This document shows positions 1 to 9,696 of a stretch of 64,000 nt of DNA, one piece after another; the first letter of the stretch is position 1; each line of letters opens with the position of its first letter. The stretch is from assembly GCA_905250025.1 (NCBI GenBank), contig CAJNOJ010000070.1:273186-337185 (forward strand). The letters run 5' to 3'. The DNA comes from Adineta ricciae. Lineage: Eukaryota > Rotifera > Eurotatoria > Adinetida > Adinetidae. The notes beneath the pieces are model-generated. The model did no database searches, was not told the DNA's origin, and saw only the letters and a program-made list of their open reading frames with translations. The position numbers and the translations under genes were made by a program.

Positions 1-2174
1 GAGCTGTCAACTTGCTTGTGAGATATATTGGGGCTGATTTTCGAACGGAACTGACATGTGCAACCGGCAGTGGAACACATCCGTATGGAATTGCGGTTGG
101 CTCGTTCAATAACGATAGTCGATTAGATATCGTTGTTGCTAATTCAGCAACTAATACGGCTGGCATATTTTTTGGACGTGGCGATGGAACATTTGAACCA
201 CAGATGACGTTCAATGTCGGTGAAAATGCTCATCCTCAAAGTGTTTTCGTTGGTGACCTCGATAAAGACAACATAACCGATATTGCTACTGCCAATACAA
301 ATGGTGATAGTATAACCGTCTTATTTGGATTCGAAAATACTAGTTTTGCCTCGACAGCAACGTATCAACTAAGACCTGGCGGTGCACCGTATGCACTAGC
401 CGTCGCTGATTTTAATGAAGACAATATATTGGATATTGTCACTGTTAATAAAGGAACAGAAAATATTGCGATATTTTTCGGTTATAAATATATGACATTT
501 AAAAGCCAACAAACGTATTCGGGTCAATATTCTCAAAGACCGTCATCGATGACCATTCGTGATTTAAATGGTGATACATACTTAGATATTGCAACTACAT
601 TTGCAGCGAGCGGTAGTGTTGGAATCTTATTTGGTAATGGAAGTGGAACGTTTGGCGAATTAACAATGTATTCAGTAGGTGTCAATTCATATCCATATGA
701 ATGTATCGCCATCGATGTTAATAATGACAATAAGACGGATATTGTTGTAGCGAATGCCGGCTCAAATACGATAGGTGTTCTTCTGGGATATGGAAATGGA
801 TCGTTTGCTCCCGTACTATTATTTTCTACAGGTGATGATTCACAACCATATGGAGCTGCTGCGGGCGATTTTAATAATGATTATATAATAGATATCGTTG
901 TTGCAAATTATCGCAGTAATAATGTTGGTGTTTTGTTAGGACTTGGTAATGGGTCATTCAGTCCCGTCGTCACATATTCAACAAACGATGGATCTCGTCC
1001 ACAGTCGGTAGCTGTCGGTGACTTTAATAATGACAGTCGTCTCGATATTGCTGTCGCTAATTATCGTCGAGATAATATGGCGACGTTACTAGGAAATGGT
1101 GATGGTACTTTTCAAAATGCTGTTTTCTATTCTACTGGATATCTTTCTATGCCAACATTTATCAATGTTGATGATTATAATAACGATAAAATATCCGATG
1201 TTGCTGTTAGTAATAAAAATAACGACGCTATTGGAATTCTATATGGGTATGGCAATGGTACATTTGCACCCGTAATGGCGTATTCGACTGGCGAAGGATC
1301 AAGTCCCCAGAGTATTCGTTCAGGTGACTTTGATAATGATCAACGAACAGATATTGCTGTTACTTGTCCTGGAACAAACAGTATGGTCGTCCTGTACGGA
1401 TTGGATAACAAACGATTGCTGTTAGGACCATCAGTTTCAACTGGCTCTAAATCCGGTCCCATATCATTAGCTATAGGTGATCTTGATAACAATGGTCGAC
1501 TGGATGTTGCTACCGCGAATTATTTGAATGATAATGTTGGTGTACACTTAAGCTATGGCACAGGAAATTTTGGTGGTATATCACGATATCCTTTCGCCAC
1601 GGGCTCACTTCCAGTTGCTATCGCTGTTAGTGATTTTAATAACGATAATCATTCGGATATTGTCGTTAGTAATTATGGTACAGGTGATATAAACATTATT
1701 GATGGTTATGGTGATGGAACGTTTGGTTCGTTGATCAAATATTCTTTATTGGATGGTTCAACTCCAACAGCAGTCGCTGTCGGAGATTTAAACCTTGATA
1801 ATAATTCGGATATTGTTGTCGTTGATTCGGAATTAAATAACATCTATGTATTTCTTGGAGATGGTAACAGTACATTCGTTCTACAAATGATCTACTCAGT
1901 TGGTTTAGGTTCTCTACTTCGCGGAGTGAATATTGCTGATTTGAACAATGATCATTTCTTAGACATCATTGCTGTTGCTGCTGGTACAAGTAAAGTTTTG
2001 CTCTTACAAGGTTACGGCAATGGAACGTTTGGAAACGAAATATTCTATGTTATGGGTTATGAATATGATCCTTACGCGGTGGCTGTAGGGGATTTTAATC
2101 AAGATCATTGGCTAGATATTGCTGTAGCTAATTATGGAGGGGATTACGTCGAAATTTTATTGCGTTCTTGTTAA
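1..2174 (+). CDS. FG-GAP/VCBS repeat protein, 5' partial
   Basis: The frame is open to the left edge and has no convincing ATG, so the first exon or exons (probably with a signal peptide) lie outside the window; the stop is TAA at 2172-2174. The visible 720 or so residues are almost entirely tandem FG-GAP units of about 50 residues. I count 14 calcium-loop cores of the type DFNNDSRLDIVVAN, each followed by a LLGxGNGTF-type strand. Fourteen units would make two seven-bladed beta-propellers. Such domains are integrin-alpha-like and normally extracellular, binding Ca2+ through the D-x-N-x-D-x-x-x-D loops. No catalytic domain or membrane segment is visible in this part. Large FG-GAP families are a known feature of bdelloid genomes; the ligand is unknown. 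The coding part shown has no intron. Confidence 0.85.
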   Translation, partial: AVNLLVRYIGADFRTELTCATGSGTHPYGIAVGSFNNDSRLDIVVANSATNTAGIFFGRGDGTFEPQMTFNVGENAHPQSVFVGDLDKDNITDIATANTNGDSITVLFGFENTSFASTATYQLRPGGAPYALAVADFNEDNILDIVTVNKGTENIAIFFGYKYMTFKSQQTYSGQYSQRPSSMTIRDLNGDTYLDIATTFAASGSVGILFGNGSGTFGELTMYSVGVNSYPYECIAIDVNNDNKTDIVVANAGSNTIGVLLGYGNGSFAPVLLFSTGDDSQPYGAAAGDFNNDYIIDIVVANYRSNNVGVLLGLGNGSFSPVVTYSTNDGSRPQSVAVGDFNNDSRLDIAVANYRRDNMATLLGNGDGTFQNAVFYSTGYLSMPTFINVDDYNNDKISDVAVSNKNNDAIGILYGYGNGTFAPVMAYSTGEGSSPQSIRSGDFDNDQRTDIAVTCPGTNSMVVLYGLDNKRLLLGPSVSTGSKSGPISLAIGDLDNNGRLDVATANYLNDNVGVHLSYGTGNFGGISRYPFATGSLPVAIAVSDFNNDNHSDIVVSNYGTGDINIIDGYGDGTFGSLIKYSLLDGSTPTAVAVGDLNLDNNSDIVVVDSELNNIYVFLGDGNSTFVLQMIYSVGLGSLLRGVNIADLNNDHFLDIIAVAAGTSKVLLLQGYGNGTFGNEIFYVMGYEYDPYAVAVGDFNQDHWLDIAVANYGGDYVEILLRSC

Positions 2175-2239
2175 ATGTATTAAACAAACACAACATATAT
2201 ACCTGATGACAGAAAACAAAGAGAACTATCGTTTTCTTT

Positions 2240-3336
2240 TCAGTATTTTGTCTTCTCATAAGGTGAAGTAAAAGTTGAGCCAGCTGCATGCTGTAACGTG
2301 CTACATCTTGTTTCACTCCTTCGAAGATTTGTCGAGCACGGAATAAAACGTAACATTTCTCGACGAAAACCTACGTTAGTAACAATCGATACGTAGAAAC
2401 TTGTAGCAAAAAATACATATGACAACAGATGCGTTAATTCAACCACAATTTTCTCCAACGCACGTTGGTATGGTGTCTTTGTCCAATATTGTGTCACATT
2501 TGAATAAATTAATTCTGCAGCGAATGGAACATACGTTAAAACTGCTACAGCGCACTGTAAAATCAACATTTTGGTCAATTGTATGTCCATCTGTTGAAGA
2601 ACCGTCCGATGTTTTATATTTGTTTGCTGTGGTTGATTATTTCCCGGAGTAATCCGTCGTTGAATAACACCTCGAACACTTCGTATAAGAAGATATGCAA
2701 GTAAATACATGGCAACCGGCGGCATTATAGCTGTGAATACAACTTCGAAATAGTTGTCATAATCATCATAGAAACCGGTGGGACGTATGCATGAACCATC
2801 GACAGTTTTGTATAAAACAAGTCGATGGCAAATCAAAAGAAACCAAAATAATAAACACAGGATTGTTGCTTTGTATGCGACAGAAACACGATTACTCCAC
2901 CGACGGTATTCTTTAGAGAAAAACAAAAGAAAATTTGTTGATGAACAAGGTCCGTCTTACTATTGTCACGTTGTGCAGATAGAATTCGATCAATGGTTGC
3001 GAATGTAAATAGAGTAAAAGAGATTTGATTTCCCCAAACAGACACAAATTGTCGTAATTTGCAGATAGAATCATATCGAGTTGTCAGCGAGATTTGGAAA
3101 CCTTTTTGTAATACTCGTGTCAAAAGAACAAAATTAAAATACAGGCAATCTGATAAGGCTTCAGAGACCAAATAAATCGAATAAGCTCGTTCTCGGAAAG
3201 ACCGAGAACGAAAGACAATGATGTTTCCTAAACAACCGATATTTCCTGTGACCCAGAGAAATGATCCAAACCAAATATTTAATTGAAATGGCGCAGCTTT
3301 CAAACTGTCACTAATATAACTTGATGAGTTGCTCAT
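2240..3336 (-). CDS. rhodopsin-like GPCR (tandem copy 1), two exons
   Basis: Exons 2961-3336 and 2240-2910 are joined over a 50-bp intron (donor GTAAGA, acceptor CTAAAG) and give 348 residues. The start was set at MSNSSSYIS because the paralogue at 6594-7693 begins MSNSTESIS and its first exon has exactly the same length (376 nt, phase 1). Seven hydrophobic segments are visible. TM1 is followed by a conserved RSRSF motif, TM3 carries the usual cysteine (CKLRQF) and ends in IDR in place of DRY, and the TM7 region reads FFATSFYVSI. It is probably a peptide-type orphan receptor in the plasma membrane; the ligand cannot be inferred. The C-terminus is short and Ser/Thr-rich. Confidence 0.85.
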
Positions 3337-3453
3337 TTGGGCGTGGTGTCGTAGTGCAAACGTATCTAGAAAAGGATATCTCATCAAACATTCTACTTTG
3401 CGAGAATAAAAAACGGTTGATGCGTATGTGAAAAGTAATCGACCATTTAAATA

Positions 3454-3614
3454 ACGGGTTTCACAAAATGAATGGTCCTCTCAGTATTTTGCAAGTATCT
3501 CTCTCAAATTGTGACGTATATACTTTAGTTTTTTTTCAAAAGATAGCCCATGAAATTCTCTACAAAATTCTTACGAAGAGAATTCTTCCAACGAATAGCT
3601 ATAGGGTTATATCC
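3454..3614 (+). repeat. left terminal inverted repeat of the MITE-like element
   Basis: Matches the reverse complement of 4223-4384 with a few substitutions and a 1-2 bp length change in an internal T-run. Landmarks are AAGTATCTCTCTCAAATTG and AGATAGCCCATGAAATTC, both present in inverted form in the right repeat. Confidence 0.8.
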
Positions 3615-4222
3615 GTCAACACTACAATGTCATAAAATGGATCACTTTCAAATCCACATTTTTATCCAATGAATGACGTCGTTTCTTCTTGTGAAACAGA
3701 TACGAGACCCAATTCTAATGCAAGCTTCCTATTTTTTTAAGCGTACTCTTTTTAACAAAGCTTAAAAGATGACATTCAGAAACGGTTTCAAGTTTCCAGA
3801 GACCAACCTTAAACAATAAACGAGTCGAAACCACTGATCGTTCCTCACATACATCTCAAGCGTTGCAGAAAAACACTATAGCATTTTGTGCGCATCGAAA
3901 TGATAGAGAAAGCATTTTCTCCAACTTTGTAATAAATCTGAACGCATAATAGTTTTCTATTTCACAGAACAAAATTAAAAAGTAATTAACCTTAATCGAA
4001 GATTCGAATGACTTGCACAGAAGAGAACAAGGAAAAGATTTTCTCCGAGTGAATTCATCGTATGTGACGAAAATTTATTCGCTAAACTGATAGAGCTTTT
4101 CGAGGGCTACAAAATACCCTATTTATTCTGTTTGTGTCGGGTCGACAAACTGGCGCAAGATCGGTAATATGAAAATGAATGCATTGAAAGTTGGCTTCTT
4201 TGGAGTCTTAAAATAGTGACCC

Positions 4223-4384
4223 GACATAACCCCATAGCGATTCGTTGGAAGAACTCTCTTCATAAGGGTTTTGTAGAGAATTTCATGGGCTATCTTTTGA
4301 GAAAAAAAACTAAAGTATATGCGTCGCAATTTGAGAGAGATACTTGCAAAGTACTGAGAGGGTCATTCATTGTGTCACACCCGT
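4223..4384 (-). repeat. right terminal inverted repeat of the MITE-like element
   Basis: Inverted partner of 3454-3614. The inner boundary is approximate because similarity fades near the ATAGCTATAGGGTTAT segment. Confidence 0.8.
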
Positions 4385-4386
4385 TA

Positions 4387-4924
4387 GTTCAGAGACAATA
4401 ATTGAGAAAAAAAGTTCTCTTTTCATGCAGACTACACTAAATACTGCAAAATACATTCGAGTAATGTCTTGTATTCCAACTCACCCGAGTTTAATTGACT
4501 ATCAGTCTTTTACTCATGAAATCATGTCTTTTTCTGAGCATTTCTATACCTCATCATGTAATTAGAAAGCTTCTTAAAATTATCGCATGCGCGTATTTTC
4601 TTTTGCATCCAAAAGTCATTCGAGACTCTTCTGTCATTCATCATACAGGAGAATCTAAACTCACTCTTTTCATAGTCAAACAAGTGATTATGCTCCCGAA
4701 GATCAATTGGAGATGTTTTTAAGCTGAATAGAAAAAATAACATCTTCATCAAAAAAGCTCCCGCGCATCACTGTGAAAAGATTAAGATGTGTTAGATTAT
4801 AAGGAGGGCAAACACACGAGAAAGTAAAATTAGTACTGAAAGAAGTTTTCATTCAGTCGGTTGAAGCTTATATCGATGAAAAGATGTTGTTTACGCAGTG
4901 CTGTCAAGAAAAGTTTTATTTCAA
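4387..4924. other. intergenic, nothing recognised
   Basis: AT-rich sequence between the MITE-like element and the 3' end of the phosphatase gene. Short open frames overlap on both strands with no codon bias or known motif. Confidence 0.5.
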
Positions 4925-6502
4925 TCAAAACTGTCGGATAATCATAAAACTATCATCTTCGTCAGAAGATGTTTTATCAATTGAAACCGAATGAAATTCC
5001 AAATGCGTCCGATTGTAAAGAAAAAGTTTGCCGAAACCGTATCTCTGATAGCGTGTTTGAGACCATTCTGGTTTCGGTATCCATTTTTCATTGATCCATG
5101 CCCCTGCTGTTCCGATTGTTAAATGAATTGGACTTGTTTCCGTTGCGTTATGTTGATAAAGTTTACCATCGGCTGAGAAATGTTCTTTATCAGTAAAACG
5201 ATTATATTCGACCGGTGTTGTTCGTTCATAACAATGCATATGCCCCCAAACAGCGAGATCAACACGATTTTGAATTAATACTGATTCAATTTGTTCCTGT
5301 AATCGACCAGAGTCAGTTGCTTGATCGGATGAATACATTGGTCGGTGTCCAACAATGATTAACCATGGCCGTTGTTTTCCTTGCCATTTTTGTTGAAATT
5401 CTTCGAGAAAATTATCCAGAAATGTTCGCTGTAATGATCCAGGTGTGTAATCGTGTTCAGTAGAAAGAAAGATCCATTGAACAAGATTGGTTTCTAGGGT
5501 AAAATAAAAATTGCCATCTTTCTCCAATGCTGTTGGATTCGTCTTCGACGGCATGAAGAATCTCGTTTTATAACTGGTATAATTATAATACTTCTCATGA
5601 TTGCCCGTTGCTGTCATATATGGAATTTGACTGGCGATAGGAGCAATTTGATTCATGAATAGATCCCAAATTGTTTGCACTTCCATTTCGCCACCGGTGC
5701 CAGCATAGGCAATATCACCTACATGAACAACGTAATTTGCACGTTCGTTCTTTTTCTTATTGAAATCTTCAATAATCGACTTGGTTACTTCGAAACCTAA
5801 CGGCATGATCGTTCCCATATCGCCATAGATGTACACGATTTCTGTGCTTTGCTTTTCCAATGAGGACGATGTTTGAAATGTCCAATGTTCACTGGAGTAC
5901 AGATGACGAATGGTAACATTATCCGGTTCGATAAAGCCAAGTTTATAGTTATATTTCATACCCGGCTCGAGATCTTTGATGTAAATATGATGAATCCAAT
6001 AATGCCAATTGTCGACATTATATGTAGTTGTTTCGCCAATCGCGAGACAGTTCTTCTCACAATATTGAACAATGGGCCGAAGATTTGAAGACGGATGTTC
6101 GCGTGTAACGAAGGAAACATACATTTCATTAAAAATATTATGAGTGTAGGATAAGTGAACTTGTTCTGGTTCGTAACCATTGAATAGGAAGGTCGGAAAT
6201 TGGTTTTGTAGAGCATAGAGATCAACGAAGCGACGCTCGAGATCGAAAAGAGTTAGATAATTCCTCGTAGAATTCTGATTGAATTTTTTGACGATATGAT
6301 TTTCGATTTGCTTGGCTTTCAGTAGTGAGAGTGTTCCTTGGTCTGGTTTCTCTTCATAAAATGTGTTGAAAAAGACGAAAAGCTCATCACTAAATACTTT
6401 TCCATCGTGATTTTGATCAATTAAATTGAAATACGTTTGTAAATCCGACGCTCCGCTCGATGAGATGAAAGCAACAAACCCGACGACAAGTATATAGAAC
6501 AT
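4925..6502 (-). CDS. secreted purple acid phosphatase with N-terminal EF-hand
   Basis: Intronless, 525 residues. It starts with a hydrophobic signal peptide of about 18 residues, then a canonical EF-hand loop (DQNHDGKVFSDE, about residues 29-40). The rest is a purple acid phosphatase: an N-terminal FnIII-like domain from about residue 110, then all metal-binding blocks in order, GDMGT, GDIAYAGTGG, GNHE, VGHRPMY and GHMHCYER. The family uses a binuclear Fe(III)-Zn/Fe/Mn centre to hydrolyse phosphomonoesters, usually outside the cell or in lysosomes. Every ligand residue is present, so it should be active. The EF-hand ahead of the phosphatase is unusual and suggests calcium sensing or stabilisation. 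It lies between two GPCR paralogues on the same strand. Confidence 0.92.
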   Translation of the reverse strand: MFYILVVGFVAFISSSGASDLQTYFNLIDQNHDGKVFSDELFVFFNTFYEEKPDQGTLSLLKAKQIENHIVKKFNQNSTRNYLTLFDLERRFVDLYALQNQFPTFLFNGYEPEQVHLSYTHNIFNEMYVSFVTREHPSSNLRPIVQYCEKNCLAIGETTTYNVDNWHYWIHHIYIKDLEPGMKYNYKLGFIEPDNVTIRHLYSSEHWTFQTSSSLEKQSTEIVYIYGDMGTIMPLGFEVTKSIIEDFNKKKNERANYVVHVGDIAYAGTGGEMEVQTIWDLFMNQIAPIASQIPYMTATGNHEKYYNYTSYKTRFFMPSKTNPTALEKDGNFYFTLETNLVQWIFLSTEHDYTPGSLQRTFLDNFLEEFQQKWQGKQRPWLIIVGHRPMYSSDQATDSGRLQEQIESVLIQNRVDLAVWGHMHCYERTTPVEYNRFTDKEHFSADGKLYQHNATETSPIHLTIGTAGAWINEKWIPKPEWSQTRYQRYGFGKLFLYNRTHLEFHSVSIDKTSSDEDDSFMIIRQF

Positions 6503-6593
6503 ATTTTCTCTCTATTTCACACAATCGAGAAAAAAAAACCGAAAATTTATATTCATTTCAAATGAGAATCACAACAGATGTGAATGTGTTTTT

Positions 6594-7693
6594 CTAACGG
6601 CATATACCATTCATTGGAACAGTTGCTTTTGTACCAATACCAGCTACGGATGGGTTCTGTTGAGCCTGACGATTACTTCTCGATTTCCCGAATAATCGTC
6701 GGAATATTCGACGAAATCCGACGTTTGATATTATGGAAACATAAAAACTTGTTGCGAAAAATATATACGAAAACAAATGAATAATCTCAATTCCAACTTG
6801 TTCCCACGCCAGTCGCAATGGCGTTTTATACCAACCGCTTGTTATATTGGAATACGTCAACTGAATTGCATAGGGCAGATACGTTATAGTCGCTATGATG
6901 GATTCAGTAACCAACATAACAGTTAATTGTTTGTCCATTTGGCTGATTCGTGAAGGACCTCGTTGAGTTACCGTCGGCACAATCTCTTCAGGTACAATGC
7001 GACGTCGTAAAATACGGACGTTTTTTAATAGATAATAAGCAAGAACTGACATACTGAGCGCGGGAGTAAGTGAAGAGAAAATAACTTGAAAATAATTATC
7101 GTAATACAGATAGACAATGTTCGCTGGTGGACTACATGCTCCATTGTTGATACTATACAAAACAATTCGATGACCAAAGCATAGAAACCAAAAGAATGGA
7201 ACGATGAAAATGATTCTATAAGCTAGTCGGCTTTGATTACTCCATTTTCGGTAAGCTGAAATGGAAAAATGCAAAGATAGAAAAAAGAAGTTTATTGAAA
7301 GATTGGATTTTACATACCGTTTGATCGGTGTGTGGATAGAAATCGATCGATAACTGCACATGAGAATAAACCGAACGAAACAACATTTCCCCATACTGTG
7401 CTAAACTGTCGAAGTTTACAAATGATAGTAAAACGATTCATCAAAGAGATTCGAAAACCATTCTGAAGTATGCGTGTAATCAGAACAAAGTTAAAATAAT
7501 GAAAATCGGCTATGGCAGCTGCAAACAGATAAATCGAATAAGTTCTTTTACGGAACGATCGCGAACGAAAGACCATCAAATTGCATAAGCAACCGAAATT
7601 TCCTGTGATCCATAGAAATGATCCGAACCAAATATTGAGTTGATAAGGTGCAAGTAAAAGTGCTGCGCTAATACTCTCTGTTGAGTTACTCAT
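6594..7693 (-). CDS. rhodopsin-like GPCR (tandem copy 2), two exons
   Basis: Exons 7318-7693 and 6594-7255 are joined over a 62-bp intron (GTATGT...TTTCAG), giving 345 residues. It is a paralogue of the gene at 2240-3336. The intron position and phase are the same, the first exon has identical length, and the junction sequences correspond (SNAYRKWSN here, DNKYRRWSN there). It is clearly diverged at protein level, so the duplication is not recent. Seven transmembrane segments are visible, with CKLRQF at the top of TM3, IDRF at its base and a TM7 block FFATSFYVSI. The C-tail is basic, then Ser/Gly-rich. Probably an orphan peptide-type receptor. Confidence 0.87.
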
Positions 7694-8466
7694 TTTTGAA
7701 CTGCAAGTTGAAAGGAAATATGGAGGAATAAAGAGAATCCTGCTGCGTAAGCTGTTAGATATTCGCTTATGCTTTTTCTTCCGAAGTCCTTTTCAAGCAA
7801 AAATAACTTCACCGTTGTAGATCTTCCTGACTTAATCCATGGACCAGACAAGGTGGTGTATTTATATATGACGGAGGAAATCTTAAACAACAACTAATCT
7901 CCGTTTTGTTTTGTTCTGAAAGGATAGAAGAGAAAAGAAGTGATCATCCATACGTCTTCTCCAACGGAAGCTCGCCGTCATGATCATCATTCCAATATTT
8001 TTTCAAAATGAACTTTTTATCAGTCACTCGACACGTCTAATGCACTGTGTTTTTCATGAAATTAGAAGGTTGCTTTACAAAAATCTCGCGCATTTGCTCT
8101 TCTTCTTAACATATGAATCAGTTATTATCAGGAAAGAAGACTTATTTTCAAGTAAATAGAACTCTTCTACGTTGTCGTTTATGACTAAACATCTAAAATC
8201 AAAATAAAATTGTTCAACTTCCAGCTTCTTTTCTATTTTTAGCAAAACAAAGTAAACTCATAAAATAGCGATGCTCGATAATCAACGGAATCCTTCTAAT
8301 TTCACATCTAGTCATCATGTATATGATGATTGAAAATAAAAATCATTATGACTTTACATAAGCAACTAACGCCAACTGTTGATTGCTTTCTACATTGCTG
8401 ACGGTGACCAGAAAGGTATATTCTGGAATGATCGAACTTTTTTTTTCGTTTTGTTGTTGAACATTC
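7694..8466. other. intergenic between GPCR and LYRM1 (divergent promoters)
   Basis: This 770-bp gap separates two divergently transcribed genes and must hold both promoters. I see no repeat, RNA gene or conserved coding frame in it. Confidence 0.4.
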
Positions 8467-8976
8467 ATGACTAACAATTTGACTCGTTCTCGAGTTCTTC
8501 AATTGTACAAACGTTTGATAAAACTATCTCACACATGGCAAGCTGTCGATCATCCAGCAAAAACGGCGGAAGAACGATTGTATATTCGTAATGAAACACG
8601 AAATCTATTTCGAAAAAACAAGCATGTAAAGTCAGATTATTAATACTAACTGTGATTTTCTATGGAGAGTCTAGGTTGAGAACGCAAATGAACTTGAAGA
8701 ACATATCCGGGAAGGTGAAGCACGCGTGGAATTAGCATGTCATTACAAAAATCCTTATCCTCGACTAGTAAATCCATGTCATCGTCTTGATGTACTTTTG
8801 GATGTTTTTTTTTTCACTCTTAGGTCAATTTACCGACATATTCATTACCACCTAGTCACAACCGGATTCGATACAAAAGCGAATATGAAGTTGAAGACAT
8901 GTCAAGACCAATCTATCTCAAGTCATATGAGATAAAAGAAGAAACATCTGATAATGAAGAACCGTCAAAAACTTAG
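8467..8976 (+). CDS. LYRM1: LYR-motif protein, LYRM1 homologue, three exons
   Basis: Exons 8467-8625, 8675-8767 and 8824-8976 (all phase 0) give 134 residues. The order of blocks matches animal LYRM1: an N-terminal LYKR (LYR-type) motif near residue 13, then WQAVD, then TRNLFRKNK, then the exon-2 block ARVELACHYKNPYPRLVNLP and a C-terminal MSRPIYLKSYE. The LYR family are small helical, mostly mitochondrial adaptors that bind acyl carrier protein and help Fe-S or respiratory-complex assembly. LYRM1 itself is less well defined. The length is close to that of vertebrate LYRM1 (about 122). Introns are 49 and 56 bp. Confidence 0.9.
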
Positions 8977-9696
8977 GAAATAGAATATCTTATCTTCTTA
9001 CTATTGAAACAATCAAAGGATATTCCTGTAGGTCGATATAGATCGATCTGTTTAGAATACTTTTATTTCAAGTCATTTATTACTATCACTGAATAAATAA
9101 CATTTGAAAACAAAGAACTAATTCCATAGTTGCATTGCTAACATACTACTCGTTCGATAAAAAACAATAGCAAACAGAAGCTACTACATGCTTGAACAAT
9201 AAAGAAAGTGTTCGCAAATTAAACGACTTTATATTTTCGTGGGAATAAAATAATATGGCAAAAAATGAAGATCTTGTGATAAATACATTCAATAGAACAT
9301 ACCTTCTAATATCTAATTCGAATATCGTCGATAATGTCACACGAGCTTTCCAAAGAAAATCACATCTTATCACACTGATTGCTGCAAAACTTGACATCTA
9401 ATAAATCTGTTCATTTTTATCGAACAATACTTTTACACCCAATGGAGCACAAACAATCAGTGACGTATTGAATGTACATAACTTGGAAGCTTCCAAAACG
9501 GTTGTATTTTACATTAGTATCTACAAAGTTCGAAGTGATTTTAGAAGTCATCTAACAAGTAGTAACAACATTGTCGGTGGCAAATATGACTAATTTCGAT
9601 GGCCGATAGTGATACAAATAAACAATGACGTACAGAAATACCATTATGTAAATGATATCGGGCTACCTCTCCACCAAGTCATAAAAAAAAAAAGAT
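8977..9696. other. intergenic, nothing recognised
   Basis: AT-rich; no gene, repeat or RNA recognised between LYRM1 and the permease pseudogene. Confidence 0.4.

Larger units (their letters stand above)
3454..4384. mobile_element. MITE-like element with ~160-bp terminal inverted repeats
   Basis: The two ends, 3454 to about 3614 and about 4223 to 4384, are inverted copies of each other at roughly 90% identity by eye. The outer ends read ACGGGTTTCACA on the left and TGTCACACCCGT on the right. Both are flanked by the dinucleotide TA (3452-3453 and 4385-4386), as expected for a Tc1/mariner-type target duplication. The 600 bp between the repeats hold no transposase or other convincing reading frame, so this is a non-autonomous element. 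The short open frames at the right end fall inside the repeat and are not genes. Superfamily assignment rests only on the TA flanks. Confidence 0.75.

Noticed and set aside
4123-4401. Open frames on both strands at the right end of the MITE-like element
   Set aside because: They lie within the inverted repeat, and the matching frame in the left copy is broken; no protein motif.
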